Shown: one piece after another, positions 1-10,900 of the stretch | Layout: each line of letters opens with the position of its first letter | How positions within the stretch are numbered: the first letter of the stretch is position 1 | Assembly: GCA_015143295.1 (NCBI GenBank) | Contig: CM026568.1 | Location: 16,126,607-16,190,606 of the forward strand | Source of the DNA: Tetracentron sinense | Taxonomy: Eukaryota; Streptophyta; Magnoliopsida; Trochodendrales; Trochodendraceae | Reading direction: 5' to 3' | Length of the DNA: 64,000 bases | Notes under the pieces: model-generated | Told to the model about the DNA's origin: nothing | Database searches by the model: none | The model's input: the letters and a program-made list of their open reading frames with translations, nothing else | Translations under genes and position numbers: made by a program

Positions 1-281
1 TAGTTATTTAGTGCTGGTAGGTCCAATAATGATACATGTGTACATTGTACAATTCTGTAACTACACGGTCTTCTGGTTTAGTTATCTCTTATATTTATTT
101 TGTTTATTATTTCAAATTATGATTTAAATGAATAATTTGATTTTGGAAATTTTTTTGATCGGTAATGAAGATATATATATTGAAAGAAAAAAGGAACTAC
201 AAGCGCGTTACGGAGAAGTAATCATCCGAGCTGAAAACAGACTACTATATATAGCTACAAAATGAAAAGACAGGAAAACTA

Positions 282-1066
282 CTAAAAAGATACTACATTT
301 CTAAGAGATAGGCTCGCAGACATGTGGTTAATTGACAACCATTCAGAAATTGAATGTCTTATGCGCGCGCATATTTGAGGAATTGAAGAAGAGGAATTCT
401 CGAAGGCTTTAGAATTCCTCTCGTTCCAAATGGCCCAAGCTATAGCCCCGGGCAGCACATACCAAATTGCCGCAAGATCACCCACCACACTAGCTCTAGA
501 CCAACAAGATAAAGAATTCCGGAATGAGTTAGGGAAGACCCAGGCTACCTCGACCTGGTTAAAAAAATGTCCCCAAATCTCATGAGTAATGGGACAATGT
601 AACAACAAATGATCCATTGACTCTTCCGCAAGGAGGCACATGGAGCATTGGTTGGCCATCCTCCAACCTCTTTTTTTCAAGTTGTCACAGGTCACTAGGT
701 GAGAATTTTATCCAGAGCTGCGGTCCAAAGGAAGAAAACAACTTTCAACGGAATTAGAGGGCTCCACACAGACTCATGAGGAAAAGAGCAAGAAGAGCTT
801 GGCTCAAGAGTTTGTAGCAATGATCTCACTGAGAACCAACCTTCGTTATCCCTAGTCCAAATCCGTGTATCTCTACTGAATGGCCGAGGTACATAAGGTT
901 GTAATGATTGTAAAAGAGAGCAATATTCGTTAATTTCCCAATCATTCAAGGGCCGCCTCACTCTCGTGGTCCAAATAACCTCATTATTACGCATCTCAAA
1001 GTAGTCTGCTACTAATGCGGTTTTGTCTAGGGCTAAGACGGAAGAGAAAACGAACCTCCACCCCAT
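282..1066 (-). pseudogene. LINE C-terminal region with zinc-binding RVT domain
   Basis: Two overlapping frames. The upstream one (1066-695) has ADYFEMRNNEVIW, RRPLNDWEI and FFLWTAALDKILT. The downstream one (695-282) has CDNLKKRGWRMANQCSMC, SMDHLLLHCPITHEIW and AIAWAIWNERNSKAFE, the zf-RVT signature. A frameshift at about 695 separates them, which makes this a remnant. Confidence 0.85.
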
Positions 1067-1513
1067 TACTCACTCTAAATGAGAAGAATGGTTCTAGCAA
1101 ACTCGCTACCACCATGATAACTTTCCACAATCCCACCCCATGAGGGCTCCTAACTTGTCTGTGAGCCCAACTCGAAATTTGGCCATATCGGGCACTTATC
1201 ACTTTACGCCATAGGCTCTCCCTGTCCTCCCTGAAACGCCATAGCTATTTTCCTAAGAGAGCTTTATTGATGACTATTAATGGTTTCAGATTCTGACCAC
1301 CTTCTTGGGGAGGACGACATACCTGATCCCACGCCACCAAGTGGTACCTAGGTTTCCCTCCTTTGCCATTCCACAAAAATTCCTTCTGAAGACGCTCCAA
1401 CGATCGCGTGAGCCCTCAGGAGATGGTAAAAGCAGACAAGTAGTGTGTTGAAAGGTTTCTAAAGGTGCTTTTGATCACGGTCAATTTTCCCCCTTTCGAA
1501 AGAAGAAGGGCTT

Positions 1514-2290
1514 TCACCCTGCTAGCCATGAGGCGAACCGCTTGATCACAGGTAACCATGCCTCTTTGAATTTGAACTTGGCCCCCAATGGTAGGCCTAA
1601 GTAAGTCGAGGGGAGGGAATCTACCCTACAACCTAGGCAAGTTGCTAGATGACCTAGGTTTGGGACTTCTCCGACACTGATCATCTCACTCTTTCTCAAA
1701 TTGACTTTCAAACTTGACACCGTCTCATAACATCTCAGAAGGCACCGGAGATATGCTACATGTCGACAAGACGCCTCACAAAATATTAGAGTATCATTGG
1801 TAAACTGAAGGTGGGATAATGGGAGGCGATCCTGACCCACCGAGAAGCACTCAAAGATTACCCCATGAGCTCTCAAAAGCATCCTGCTTAAAGATTCAGA
1901 CACTATGATGAATAAAAACGGGGACAACGGATTACTTTGTCTCAATCCCCTTGAGCTCCTAAAATAACCTACTGGAGATCCATTAATCAGAATCGAGAAC
2001 ATCACCGAAGATACGCACGAGGATATCCAAGTTCTCCATTTCAGCCCAAACCCCATTCTCCACATAACATAGTCCAGAAATTGCCAGTTAACATGATTGT
2101 ATGCTTTTTTCATGTCGATTTTGCGTAGGATTCCAGGAAGTCCGAATCTCAGTCGCTCATTGATGCACTCATTAGCGATGAGTATTCCATCGAGGATTTG
2201 TCTGCCTCCCATTAATGCTGATTGGTGGGGGGATATCACTGAGTCTAGAACACCTCTTAGCCTAGATGCTAGAACCTTTGATAAGATCAT
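1514..2290 (-). pseudogene. LINE reverse transcriptase domain with altered catalytic motifs
   Basis: The frame shows VLASRLRGVLDSVISPHQSA, GGRQILDGILIANE, KKAYNHVNW, GLRQSNPLSPFLF and LQFTNDTLIF, all landmarks of plant LINE reverse transcriptase. Two catalytic positions are changed: the usual KAYDHVNW Asp is Asn, and the usual F/YADD is FTND. Each change fits a single G-to-A transition. The enzyme should be inactive. Stop codons or frameshifts separate it from the downstream domains. Confidence 0.88.
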
Positions 2291-2329
2291 GTTAGTTTGC
2301 CGATGATAAAATCATGCCAACTTGTATAA

Positions 2330-4300
2330 ATACATTACTTGAAAACTGGGCTCAAGAAGATAAGACAGCTCAGATCGTGTTTGAGGTTTGGATATAATTA
2401 AGTACGTCTGGATTATCATCGTAATCAAGCTAGGGACCCAATGGAGGCCCTTATTATATTCCCATCCCAATACCATATGACACATCCTCTTCTACAACCT
2501 CTATGTGTCTGGTGGTGGGAGCATGCAATGCATAAACTGGCTAACTGTTCTGACTGTGTAAGCAGTGCCTAGTCTTGTGATGGATAGATAAATAAGGCGG
2601 CCAACAAGTCTCTAATATCTTCCTGCATCTAAAAGGCGTTCCCTACTACCTTCGTTGAGTTTTTGGTTAATATCAATGGGAGTATCACATGGTTTACACA
2701 ATTGCACCTCATCGTACCTATCTCCTCTAGAAGATCAACAACATACTTGCGCTGTGAGATGAAAATACCCTTCTTAGACTTACTGTTACAAATCTCCCAA
2801 GAAATACCCAATTTCTCCTAAGAAAAACATCTAAAGTTTAAAACTCCGTTTTTATCGTGATATTTTAAAAATCTTGCGAGAAATATAATTTTATCTTTTT
2901 ATCCTGTAAATATAGCGAGATTTAACCAAAATTTTAAAAATATTATAAAAAATACACATTGTTGTTGGTTTTATGAATTTATAACTTGGTGATATTTATT
3001 ACTATTTTTTATAATTTTAATATATACTTTAATCATTGTCGAGATTTAGGCGAGAAATACCCGAAAAAAATTCAAATTTGAAAATCTCTCGAGAAAAACT
3101 TTGGCCGATAAAAACCCGAGAATGAGATTTGTAACACTGCTTAGACCTAGTCAGCTTGATCCCAAGAAAATATTTCAACTGACCTAGATCCTTTGATCTC
3201 AAACTCCTCTGTCAGCTTGCTCTTCAGTAGTTTAATCTCATCCATATCATTGTTTGTCATTACAATATCGTCCACACATACAATCAAAACAATCACCTTC
3301 TAATGAGATTATTGGATAAATAATGTATGGTCTGCTTGTAACCGGTTTTCACCGTGGCACTGCGTATTGTGAAACCTCTTAAACTAGGCTTTGGGAGACT
3401 GCTTTAGTCTATACAACTCCTTCAACTTGCACGCCTTCCCTCGGGGGAGATGTAAAGCCAGGAGGAGGTACAATAGACACTTATTCCAAGTCACCATGCA
3501 AGAATGCATTCTTCACATAAAGTTGATACAAAGGCTAATTTTGGTTGGCTGCAAGAGACGAGAACTATCACTGAGTTCATTATGGCAACTGGAGCAAACG
3601 TCTCTGGATAGTCTATCCCATATGTCTGTGCATTTTTTTCGCAACCAAGCTAGCTTTGTATCTTTCAACTGATCCATCTGAGTGGTGCTTCATTGTGAAC
3701 ACCACTTACATCCCACTAGCCTCTTTCCTCTTGGTAACTTGACCATATCCCAAGTACTTTTCTTCTCAAGTGCAAACATCTCTTCTTTTACGGCTTTTTG
3801 CCACTGTGGTTGGGAAAGTTTATTTGTTGCACTGCGAGGTACAGACATAGAAGACAAAGCCAAGGCAAATGCATGATAAAAAGAGGACATGGCATGACAT
3901 GAAGCAAAATTAGCAATGAGATGTTGAGTACTAAACCTAATACATTTCATAAGAGCAATGGGTAAATTAGAGTCAACAACATCAGAACAAAAGATATTAC
4001 CTAGATCCGAAGAGGATTCTCGGTAAGGCTCAATGAGTGTCTTTCTTCCTTCTTGTATACACTTGTAATACTTTTCTCCTTCATAGGAGAGATTTTACAC
4101 TCTCCCCATCGTTTCTGGACCACTGTCAAAGAGGAAAGAAAGCACATGAATAGAAGAAGTCATCTCTTCACTCGTACTCTCCCCTTAAAGAGGCTTCCAG
4201 TTTGAGAAATACAAAGTAGATTCAAAGAAAGTAATGTCCATAGAAACAATGGACTTACGAGAAGGGGGATGATAACATTTCTACCTCCTGAGTAGCATAG
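2330..4300 (-). pseudogene. Copia integrase tail, reverse transcriptase and RNase H remnant
   Basis: The integrase C-terminal part shows HPPSRKSIVSMDITFFEST (about 4270-4200). The reverse transcriptase begins with PQWQKAVKEEMFALEKKSTW and LPRGKRLVGCKW (3860-3690). It includes the YVDD-type site as CVDDIVMTNND (about 3275) and, below the inserted miniature, SKKGIFISQRKYVVDLLEE. The RNase H start is a degraded RLIYLSITRL-like segment. Several frameshifts and stops are present. Confidence 0.82.
2783..3139. mobile_element. Mutator-like miniature inside Copia reverse transcriptase
   Basis: A 357-bp AT-rich insert bounded by inverted CTGTTACAAATCTC and its complement. It is flanked by CTTAGACTTA (2773-2782) and CTTAGACCTA (3140-3149), a 10-bp duplication with one mismatch. 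Removing the insert rejoins the Copia frame as LTRSKKGIF. A duplication of 9-10 bp points to the Mutator superfamily. Confidence 0.8.
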
Positions 4301-4599
4301 TTACCAAGTCGGGGTTCATGAATTATTCGTCTTGCTAAAGTTCAAAAAATTTGGCAAAATTTGGAACCAAAGAAGCAACAATTTTAGTTTGGGGGGGGGG
4401 GGGGTTCCAGGCTTCCACCTGGGACATAAAACAATGAAAGACTTCTATCTTGCTGCGGGAGAGACCATGGTTGTCTGAGGGATGCACTGGTGGAGTAATA
4501 GTGGGAGGTAGATCTGGTGGAGTAGAAATAACTAAATGGACACTCGATCCCCCTCCGGTACCATAGTGCCTCTGATTGTCCTTGTCACCGCGCCCATCA

Positions 4600-5833
4600 C
4601 AGATCCGCGTGGAGGAGAGCGATCATGTAAATCCTAACAAGTATCTCTTGTATGACGTGTGCGGCCACAATGGTCACACTAAGTCGATCTCAGTCATCAC
4701 TGGAGGATCCAAATCGACCTTTGCCATGACCTCCACTCCTGCCTCCCTTTTTTGAGATGATGAGGTTAAGGTAAATCTATCAAGTGAAGGGCATTGGAGC
4801 ATAACACTCTAGTGATGCTCCTCCTGATGTGGATATCAATAGACTTTCATCAGGGATGGTGAGGGCTCCTTACCAAGGATTTGAACCAGCACCTATTCAT
4901 AATCTGCATTTAAGCCAGCAAGGAGTTCAAAGACACGAGTCTGTTCAAGTAGTTTCTAGTAGGCAACGACATCTTCAGGGCACTTGGCAGCTTGGCCTTA
5001 AAGGTCTGATAATGATCCAACTCTTCCCACGAAGAGTGGAGTAATACACTGGAGTAGATGTATCCCCCTTGCTTTAATTGTCAAATGCTCTATCTTAACT
5101 CAAACACACGAGCGACATTGCCCACTTCAGAGTAAGTATGTGTAACTGCATCCCATATCTCTTGGTTAGTGGAAAGAAACAAATATCCACTACTAATATT
5201 AGGTTGCATAGAAAAACTTCGGGGTTCAGGAATAATTCGGCAAGGGTCAAGTTCGAAAAAATTTAGAAAAATCAGGGAACAATTTGGGAAAAAAAATAAT
5301 TATAAAAAGATATCCAACAATTTGATTAGATAATATAAAAAATAAGTAGTTTACGTTATCAAACTAAACAAATTATTGTGAAATTCGCAAATAATTCGTG
5401 AAATTCAGGAATAAATCGCAAAATCCGGGAACAATTTGAGAATAATTTGGCCAACCTAAAATTTGTGAATATTTTAGAGAATAATTCGGCATCCCAAAAA
5501 TTCGTGAATAATTCGCGAAATTTTAAAAAATTCGGAGAATTTTGTTGTTATGGAGTGAAGAAGCCATGACATAACAATGACATTCTCAGCCTCTCACTTG
5601 GAATAGGCTACATATGAGGGTTGAGGAGCAGGAATGACACCAGTCAAATAATCCATCTTTCCCTTGCCCTTAACAAACAACATAGCAGATTGATACCATG
5701 TTAGGAAATTATTCCCATCCAACTTCATTGTACTAATTATGAGGTTTGGGACCTCACTGACTCTTACCCCAATATTATCTCCTCCCTACATAGGGACACT
5801 AGAGGATTGACTAACCTCTGCTGCATCTACCAT
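4600..5833 (-). pseudogene. Copia gag with zinc knuckle
   Basis: Starts MVDAAEVSQSSSVPM then a stop, and continues in frame with VPNLIISTMKLDGNNFLTW, LFVKGKGKMDYLTG and, after the inserted miniature, STNQEIWDAVTHTYSEVG. Near the end is a GGRSGGHGKGRF stretch and then the zinc knuckle CDHCGRTRHTRDTC (C-x2-C-x4-H-x4-C, 4678-4637), followed by a stop where Trp is usual. Gag would package the RNA in virus-like particles; this copy is dead. Confidence 0.8.
5205..5556. mobile_element. AT-rich insert in Copia gag (TTCGCGAA-type miniature)
   Basis: The Copia gag frame breaks between SWLLHS and MQPNISSG, and the intervening 350 bp consists of repeated aattcgcgaa / ttcgggaat themes. Ends resemble each other weakly as inverted repeats. 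A shorter relative sits at about 4300-4405. The superfamily is not certain. Confidence 0.5.
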
Positions 5834-6590
5834 AATACTTAAAATGTTGATTTACACAATTCCGACCTTTAAAAAAGGTATCACCTACTTGACAAAAAAA
5901 AAAAAGGTATCACCTACTTTCCGATACACCAACTGTTAAATTGCGGTTCCACAACCCAAATTTTACTCAACCAAAGCAAGAAAAATACTAACCAATATGC
6001 ATACCAGCAACCTAATTGTGTTTAGGAATTGCAACATCCATTCTCAAGTCCCCCACAACCATTCGTATGGATTTCACAGAAAATTACATACATAACAGTA
6101 AAAATTGGTAACTATACGAGGAAAAAAAACTTGTTCATGATGATTAATATTTTTTATATGGATCAACCAATACCAGCTTGATGCACATAAAAAATTTCCC
6201 AACCAATCGTATCAATCAATTTTCCGAAACTTTTTTTTTTTTTTGGAATTTCTCAAAAAAAATCAGGAAAAAAATACATCTAGAGGTCTCAAAAAATTAC
6301 GAAAAAATACCACAATTCCTGAAAAATCACTATATACTAACCACTACAAAAAAATTGCATTGTTGATGATGTCAACATACTATTAGTAAATGAGAGATAC
6401 TAATAGTATCCCTTATTACAATGTGTAAGACATGAAATAAAGACATAATAAAGACTAAGATAAGTATTCTACAATGTTCACATGAATCAAATTCTTCTTC
6501 TTAGACTACACAATCTTGTGTTAACCTTGTTGGATCAGTAAGTCCTGAACTTTGTTTCGAAATCTATATAGTTGTTACAAATTTGAACCT

Positions 6591-6602
6591 GCTTTGATAC
6601 CA
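6591..6602 (-). other. Copia primer-binding site (initiator Met tRNA)
   Basis: Reads TGGTATCAAAGC on the - strand, directly after the LTR end. This matches the 3' end of plant initiator tRNA-Met (complement TGGTATCAGAGC) with one mismatch. It sets the direction of the element. Confidence 0.8.
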
Positions 6603-6607
6603 ATTAT

Positions 6608-7035
6608 TGCGTGAAAACGCAAACGTAGGTTCACTGGCAATGGAAAAACATGGGTAAAAAATAAAAGTAGATATAGTTAAACACAAAACCACAACACAAG
6701 ATATACGTGGTTCGTCACGTGAACGGGCGAAGACAATCCAAGAACTTTCACTATGCAAAGATTACACGGTACAAAGATTTTAATTTTCACATAGGGAGTC
6801 CGCTCTCTACAAGGGTCACTGAGATACCCAAATTGTTCTCTTCCATCAGATGGAGTTTGAGCCAATGGGCAACCTCTCTCCACCACGAAATCTGGGGTCG
6901 TCACAGTTTGGATTTCATGTATAGATGGAATCAAATTGTTTTCTGTAACTCCTAGCATGGTCATGGAGTTTCTTTTGCGGGGAATACCTTCTTTCCTCTT
7001 TACTTGTAAGGCCTTTCTTATTAATACAAATTGCA
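6608..7035 (-). repeat. Copia 5' LTR
   Basis: The segment starts TGCAATTTG and ends CACGCA on the - strand, keeping TG...CA ends, and the primer-binding site follows within a few bases. It contains the block tatcttgtg/ccacgtat and promoter-like U3 text, similar in layout to other plant Copia LTRs. The exact upper boundary is tentative. Confidence 0.65.
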
Positions 7036-7378
7036 TTACTTAATAAAAAAAATGTTTTGGAATGGATGATGCATGGGATCTTAACAAAATTTCATCTTTT
7101 ATTCTTGTGTGTGTGTGTATTATAATTTCAGAAAGACAACTGATCAAATTTATGTACAACTGCAAGTATAAAGCTATACTTTTCTATCTTACCTTGCAAC
7201 GTTAAGCTTTTATTCCTGATAAACAAATTAATGGAAATCATTGTATTACCTTTTTTCTTTTCCTTGCTTTGTCCATTATTAGATGCGGTTATACTGAACT
7301 TGGTAATATGTGTAGTTATCTACTCTTAAGTAGTGGCTTGAGTCATTCTAATGGTGTTCAAATGGCATTTCATTGCAG

Positions 7379-7928
7379 CTTTTGAGTTTGCCCCTGATAT
7401 CACCATTATATCAGCAGGATTTGATGCTGCAAGGGGTGATCCCCTTGGCTGCTGCGATGTAAGGGATTTCCTTCTTTTTGGCTCAATGATCACTTTATCT
7501 TCATTGTCATGTCATGAAGATCCATTTGATCGAGTTCCATCTACTGTTAATTTGTGATCAACGCCTTAGATTTTACTGAGTGAACATATAGATGATGTGT
7601 CCTGTTCTTGTAATTTGCGACTGTATGTCAGCATGCCAATGTTTATGAATTCTATTCTATGCCATTTTTGGGTGTTCTTTCCCTCATCTTAGGAATTATT
7701 GTTGCAGGTAACTCCTGCCGGTTTTGCACAGATGACACACATGTTGAATGGTCTCTCCAGCGGAAAGTTGCTTGTTATTCTTGAGGGAGGGTTAGTGGTT
7801 TACTTCGACATCTTTAGTTTTACTACTGACTTTGAATCTTTGCCTCACTGAGGTTTGCTTAAACAGTTGTATTTATTTTCAGCTACAACCTCCGTTCAAT
7901 ATCATCTTCAGCTACAGCAGTGATAAAG
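7379..7928 (+). CDS. HDA5: HDA5-like exons 7379-7458, 7708-7790, 7883-7928 (catalytic core end)
   Basis: Three short exons of 80, 83 and 46 bp, separated by introns of 249 and 92 bp. Acceptors are cattgcag, gttgcag and attttcag; donors are gtaagg, gttagt and gtgaaa. The first exon opens with the last two bases of a codon, so an upstream exon ending in one base is required. No such exon is visible between 1 and 7378, which makes the preceding intron longer than 7.3 kb. The junction codon GG|C TAC rebuilds the EGGYNL motif. Confidence 0.93.
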
Positions 7929-10900
7929 GTGAAAGTTTACCTGAAATGTACTTGTTCATTTGTTATTAGTGCTCTTTAACATGGGCAAAAAATTGGAAAC
8001 TCATTATTCTGTGTATGATGAACAATTTATCTTAATTGTGTATATAAGATGGCAATCAAAGATCCAACGACTAGTCGACTACATTAAATATTAGGATCAA
8101 GGTTGAGGAAGGTTTTTGGCTTGTAGTTTCGTTGTCACAAGGGGCTATGTGAAGAAAAGACAAATTCTAGATGACATCCTTGTCATTTATAAAATGTTGA
8201 GAGGAAAAGATAGAGAATCACAAAATTTGTTTGCAAGAGTGATCCAGAAAAATCCCACCACCCTGTAAATTGGGCAAACCTCGGTTATATTTTCGAATGA
8301 AACACGTTTGTCTTTGGTCCTTGTTGGAGAAGTTGGATTAACGAAGGATTCCTACAACTTATTTTTCAGTAATTTGGATGGATTTTCTGATGGTTATTAT
8401 CAAGAGTGTAAGACAAGGTGTGCCTCTTTCTTTTTGTTGAATAACTTGAAATTATGTTTATGTATGTGTAAATCTTACAAATGAATGGTAAAGAGGTTTA
8501 TCCCACATGGTTCAAAGACCCGAAAACTCGAACTCGAAAGTTAGCCGGGTAGAGTAACTTGGAAAACTCGACTCGGTCCAATTTGGAATATATATGTAAT
8601 AACTTGAAAAACTTAGGTTAAAAGAATTCAAACGCACATTGGTTTTACAGCATCAAATCAAAAAACTAGGTTTAAAAGAACCCATAGTAGGTTGTCTTTT
8701 GTAGGCCAAAAAAAATTATGATGCAAAAACAATGTGACGTTTGAGTTTAGGCTTAAGAAATGATAAAAATACCCTTTTGTGCCTTGACCTAGTTTGAGCC
8801 GAGTCGAAAAACTTGTCTTGACTCGACTAAGTCACCTGAGTAACTCGGCAAGTAGTGTCTCCTTTGAGTTTTGAGGCAACTCGACTTGAAATTCAGTTGA
8901 GTCGAGTAACTCGGCTGAGTTACTCGAGTAGTTGGGTGACTTGCCGATTTTTCGAACTATGATTTCCGAAGAAGCAAAAATAAAATATAATGTCATTAGA
9001 TAGAAATTAACTCCAACTCTACAAGAATTCAAGATCTTTTACAGTTGAAGAACTTTAGGATGGAAATCCATTTGTATAAAGTCAAACCTATGTCGCTGCA
9101 TGCCTTAGAGAGGGAGGGAGGGATTGATTTGTCCCTTAAAGAATTCAGAGGTTCCTTTCTTTCCATATACTCAAATAGAACACAGGAAGTTATATTCCAA
9201 AGAATCTTGCCACTTTGATTCAAAATTGATTAAATTAGATTATCCGACTATCCAAATTCCAGCCGATATCCGACAAATATTGAAAAAAGAATCCTGCCAT
9301 TTTCCTTAGGGGGGGGGGGGGGTTTGTCCAACTTAGGAGAATCTCCCTTACTTGGGTGAGTACTGTGATATCATAAGCAGGTATATGAATTAACTCCATA
9401 CTGAGCACTAGGGCGGTAAACGGATTGAATTCGAAGTGGATATAGGTATATCCGAATTTCATTCGATGACTGCGATATCATAAGCAGGTATATGAAGTAA
9501 CTCCATACTGACCATTAGGGCTGTAAACGGATTGAATTCGAAGAGGATGTAGGTATATCCGAATTTGATTCGATTACATTGTCTGACTATCTGATATCGG
9601 TCCTACATCCAACAAATATTGAAAAGTAGTGTTCATATCTGAATTCGGTTATATTATTCAAATTTCGATAATATCCAATTACTTTAATAAAAGTTCAGAA
9701 TACATAAAATATGAAAACCCTTTTAGAAAGGCATTTATATTCAAAAATTCGGGTACGTTTGTTGTAGTGGCATGGAGTTGCAGGTGTAATCTTTTTTTCT
9801 GTTTTGTTTCATGTTCCCTTTTTTCAATAGTTTCGGTGTATTGTCCTTTTGTCCAATATGATCTCTTTTGTCACTGAATATCAAAAGGAGGAATATTATA
9901 TTAGCATTTTATAAAATATGGATTTTGGGGTTGGATCTGTTTCCTGTTATTTATGAAATAATCAATAGGCAAAAAGAAAATAATCACCTATTCTAGTTTT
10001 ATACATGCCATGTCAAATTGTTCTTGATTACCTCATACTATGTTTCTTGTGATAAATAGATGGGGACCATTTGATTTAGGCCCTCCCGGCTCCTTTCCTC
10101 ATATGTTGGTATGGATTTCAGGATTTCTTTCAAAGGTATCTTCCTATGGAATGTATTTTTGAATAAAATTCTCACTTGTGATCATTTGAAAAATAGAGGG
10201 TGGAGTATGGCTAATTGCGATTTCTTGCGCTTTTATGCGGAAGAATCAGTAGACCATTTGCTTTTGCGTTGTCTTATTGTGAGTGAGATTTAGGGGCTTT
10301 TCCTCTCTCGAGTAGGTGTGGATTGGGGCTTTCCTTTTTTCATGTCACAACTTCTTATCATGTTAGTTTCTGGTAAGTGAGAATGATATTCAACATGCAA
10401 TCTAGTCGGTTCTTCCCGGAGCTATAGCATGGTCAATTTGGAAAGAGAGGAACAAGAGGGTCTTTGAGGACTTCTCCTTTGTCAATCGGATTTGTTCACT
10501 TATCAGTTTGTTTGTATGCGAATAGTGTTCCATTACGCATGCTGGGGAGGTGTTAGGCTGATTTGTGTTGGTTGAGTCACTGGGCTATCTTTTTCAGCTA
10601 GAGTGTGCTTGTCCTGTTCTTTTTATTTGCTTCTAATCTAGATTATACACTTGTAATATCCTTCTATCTGTAATGTCTTTTGTTTTTGCTATTTGCTAAT
10701 ATATTCCCTGATAACCGATAATAAAAATATAGATGGGGAATAACTTGGGGTTAAAAGTCATAGACCATGCCTGCTTTTCTATGTGCTATATGCATTGGCC
10801 GGATTTTGCGTTGCCCACTAATTGGGATGAGTTCATTGTTGATGTGATTAAAATCTTCAAAGGTATTGTTGTCTTATATGAATAATTGAATATATGATAT

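Larger units (their letters stand above)
148..2310 (-). mobile_element. LINE (non-LTR retrotransposon), 5'-truncated and decayed
   Basis: The 3' end is marked on the + strand by a T-run at about 150 followed by gatcggtaatgaag, the reverse complement of a LINE tail ending in CTTCATTACCGATC and A-run. Moving up the - strand come a zinc-finger RVT domain (695-282), the connecting domain (1066-695) and the reverse transcriptase (2290-1514). The 5' part with the endonuclease is missing. It ends near 2310, where Copia sequence begins. Two other fragments of the same family lie at 10067-10728 and 18856-19672. Confidence 0.88.
2310..7035 (-). mobile_element. Copia LTR retrotransposon, internally deleted, with nested miniatures
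   Basis: On the - strand from the top: LTR (about 7035-6608), primer-binding site (6602-6591), gag (from 5833), gag zinc knuckle (4678-4637), integrase C-terminal tail (about 4300-3960), reverse transcriptase (3950-2580) and a decayed RNase H part (to about 2330). Protease and the integrase core are missing between about 4600 and 4300. Two miniatures (2783-3139 and about 5205-5556) are inserted in the coding region. Many stops are present. No 3' LTR is recognised before the LINE. Confidence 0.82.
1..7378 (+). other. HDA5 intron, 3' portion
   Basis: No HDAC exon is visible upstream of 7379, so this whole stretch should be intron. It holds the LINE and Copia described separately. The stretch 5840-6590, between Copia gag and its primer site, and 7036-7378 show no gene. 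Confidence 0.7.

Noticed and set aside
3391..3876. + strand open frames of 64-93 codons
   Set aside because: They lie opposite the Copia reverse transcriptase remnant, which has the recognisable motifs.
6564..7036. - strand open frames of 64 and 119 codons
   Set aside because: They fall in the Copia LTR and primer-site region; chance frames.
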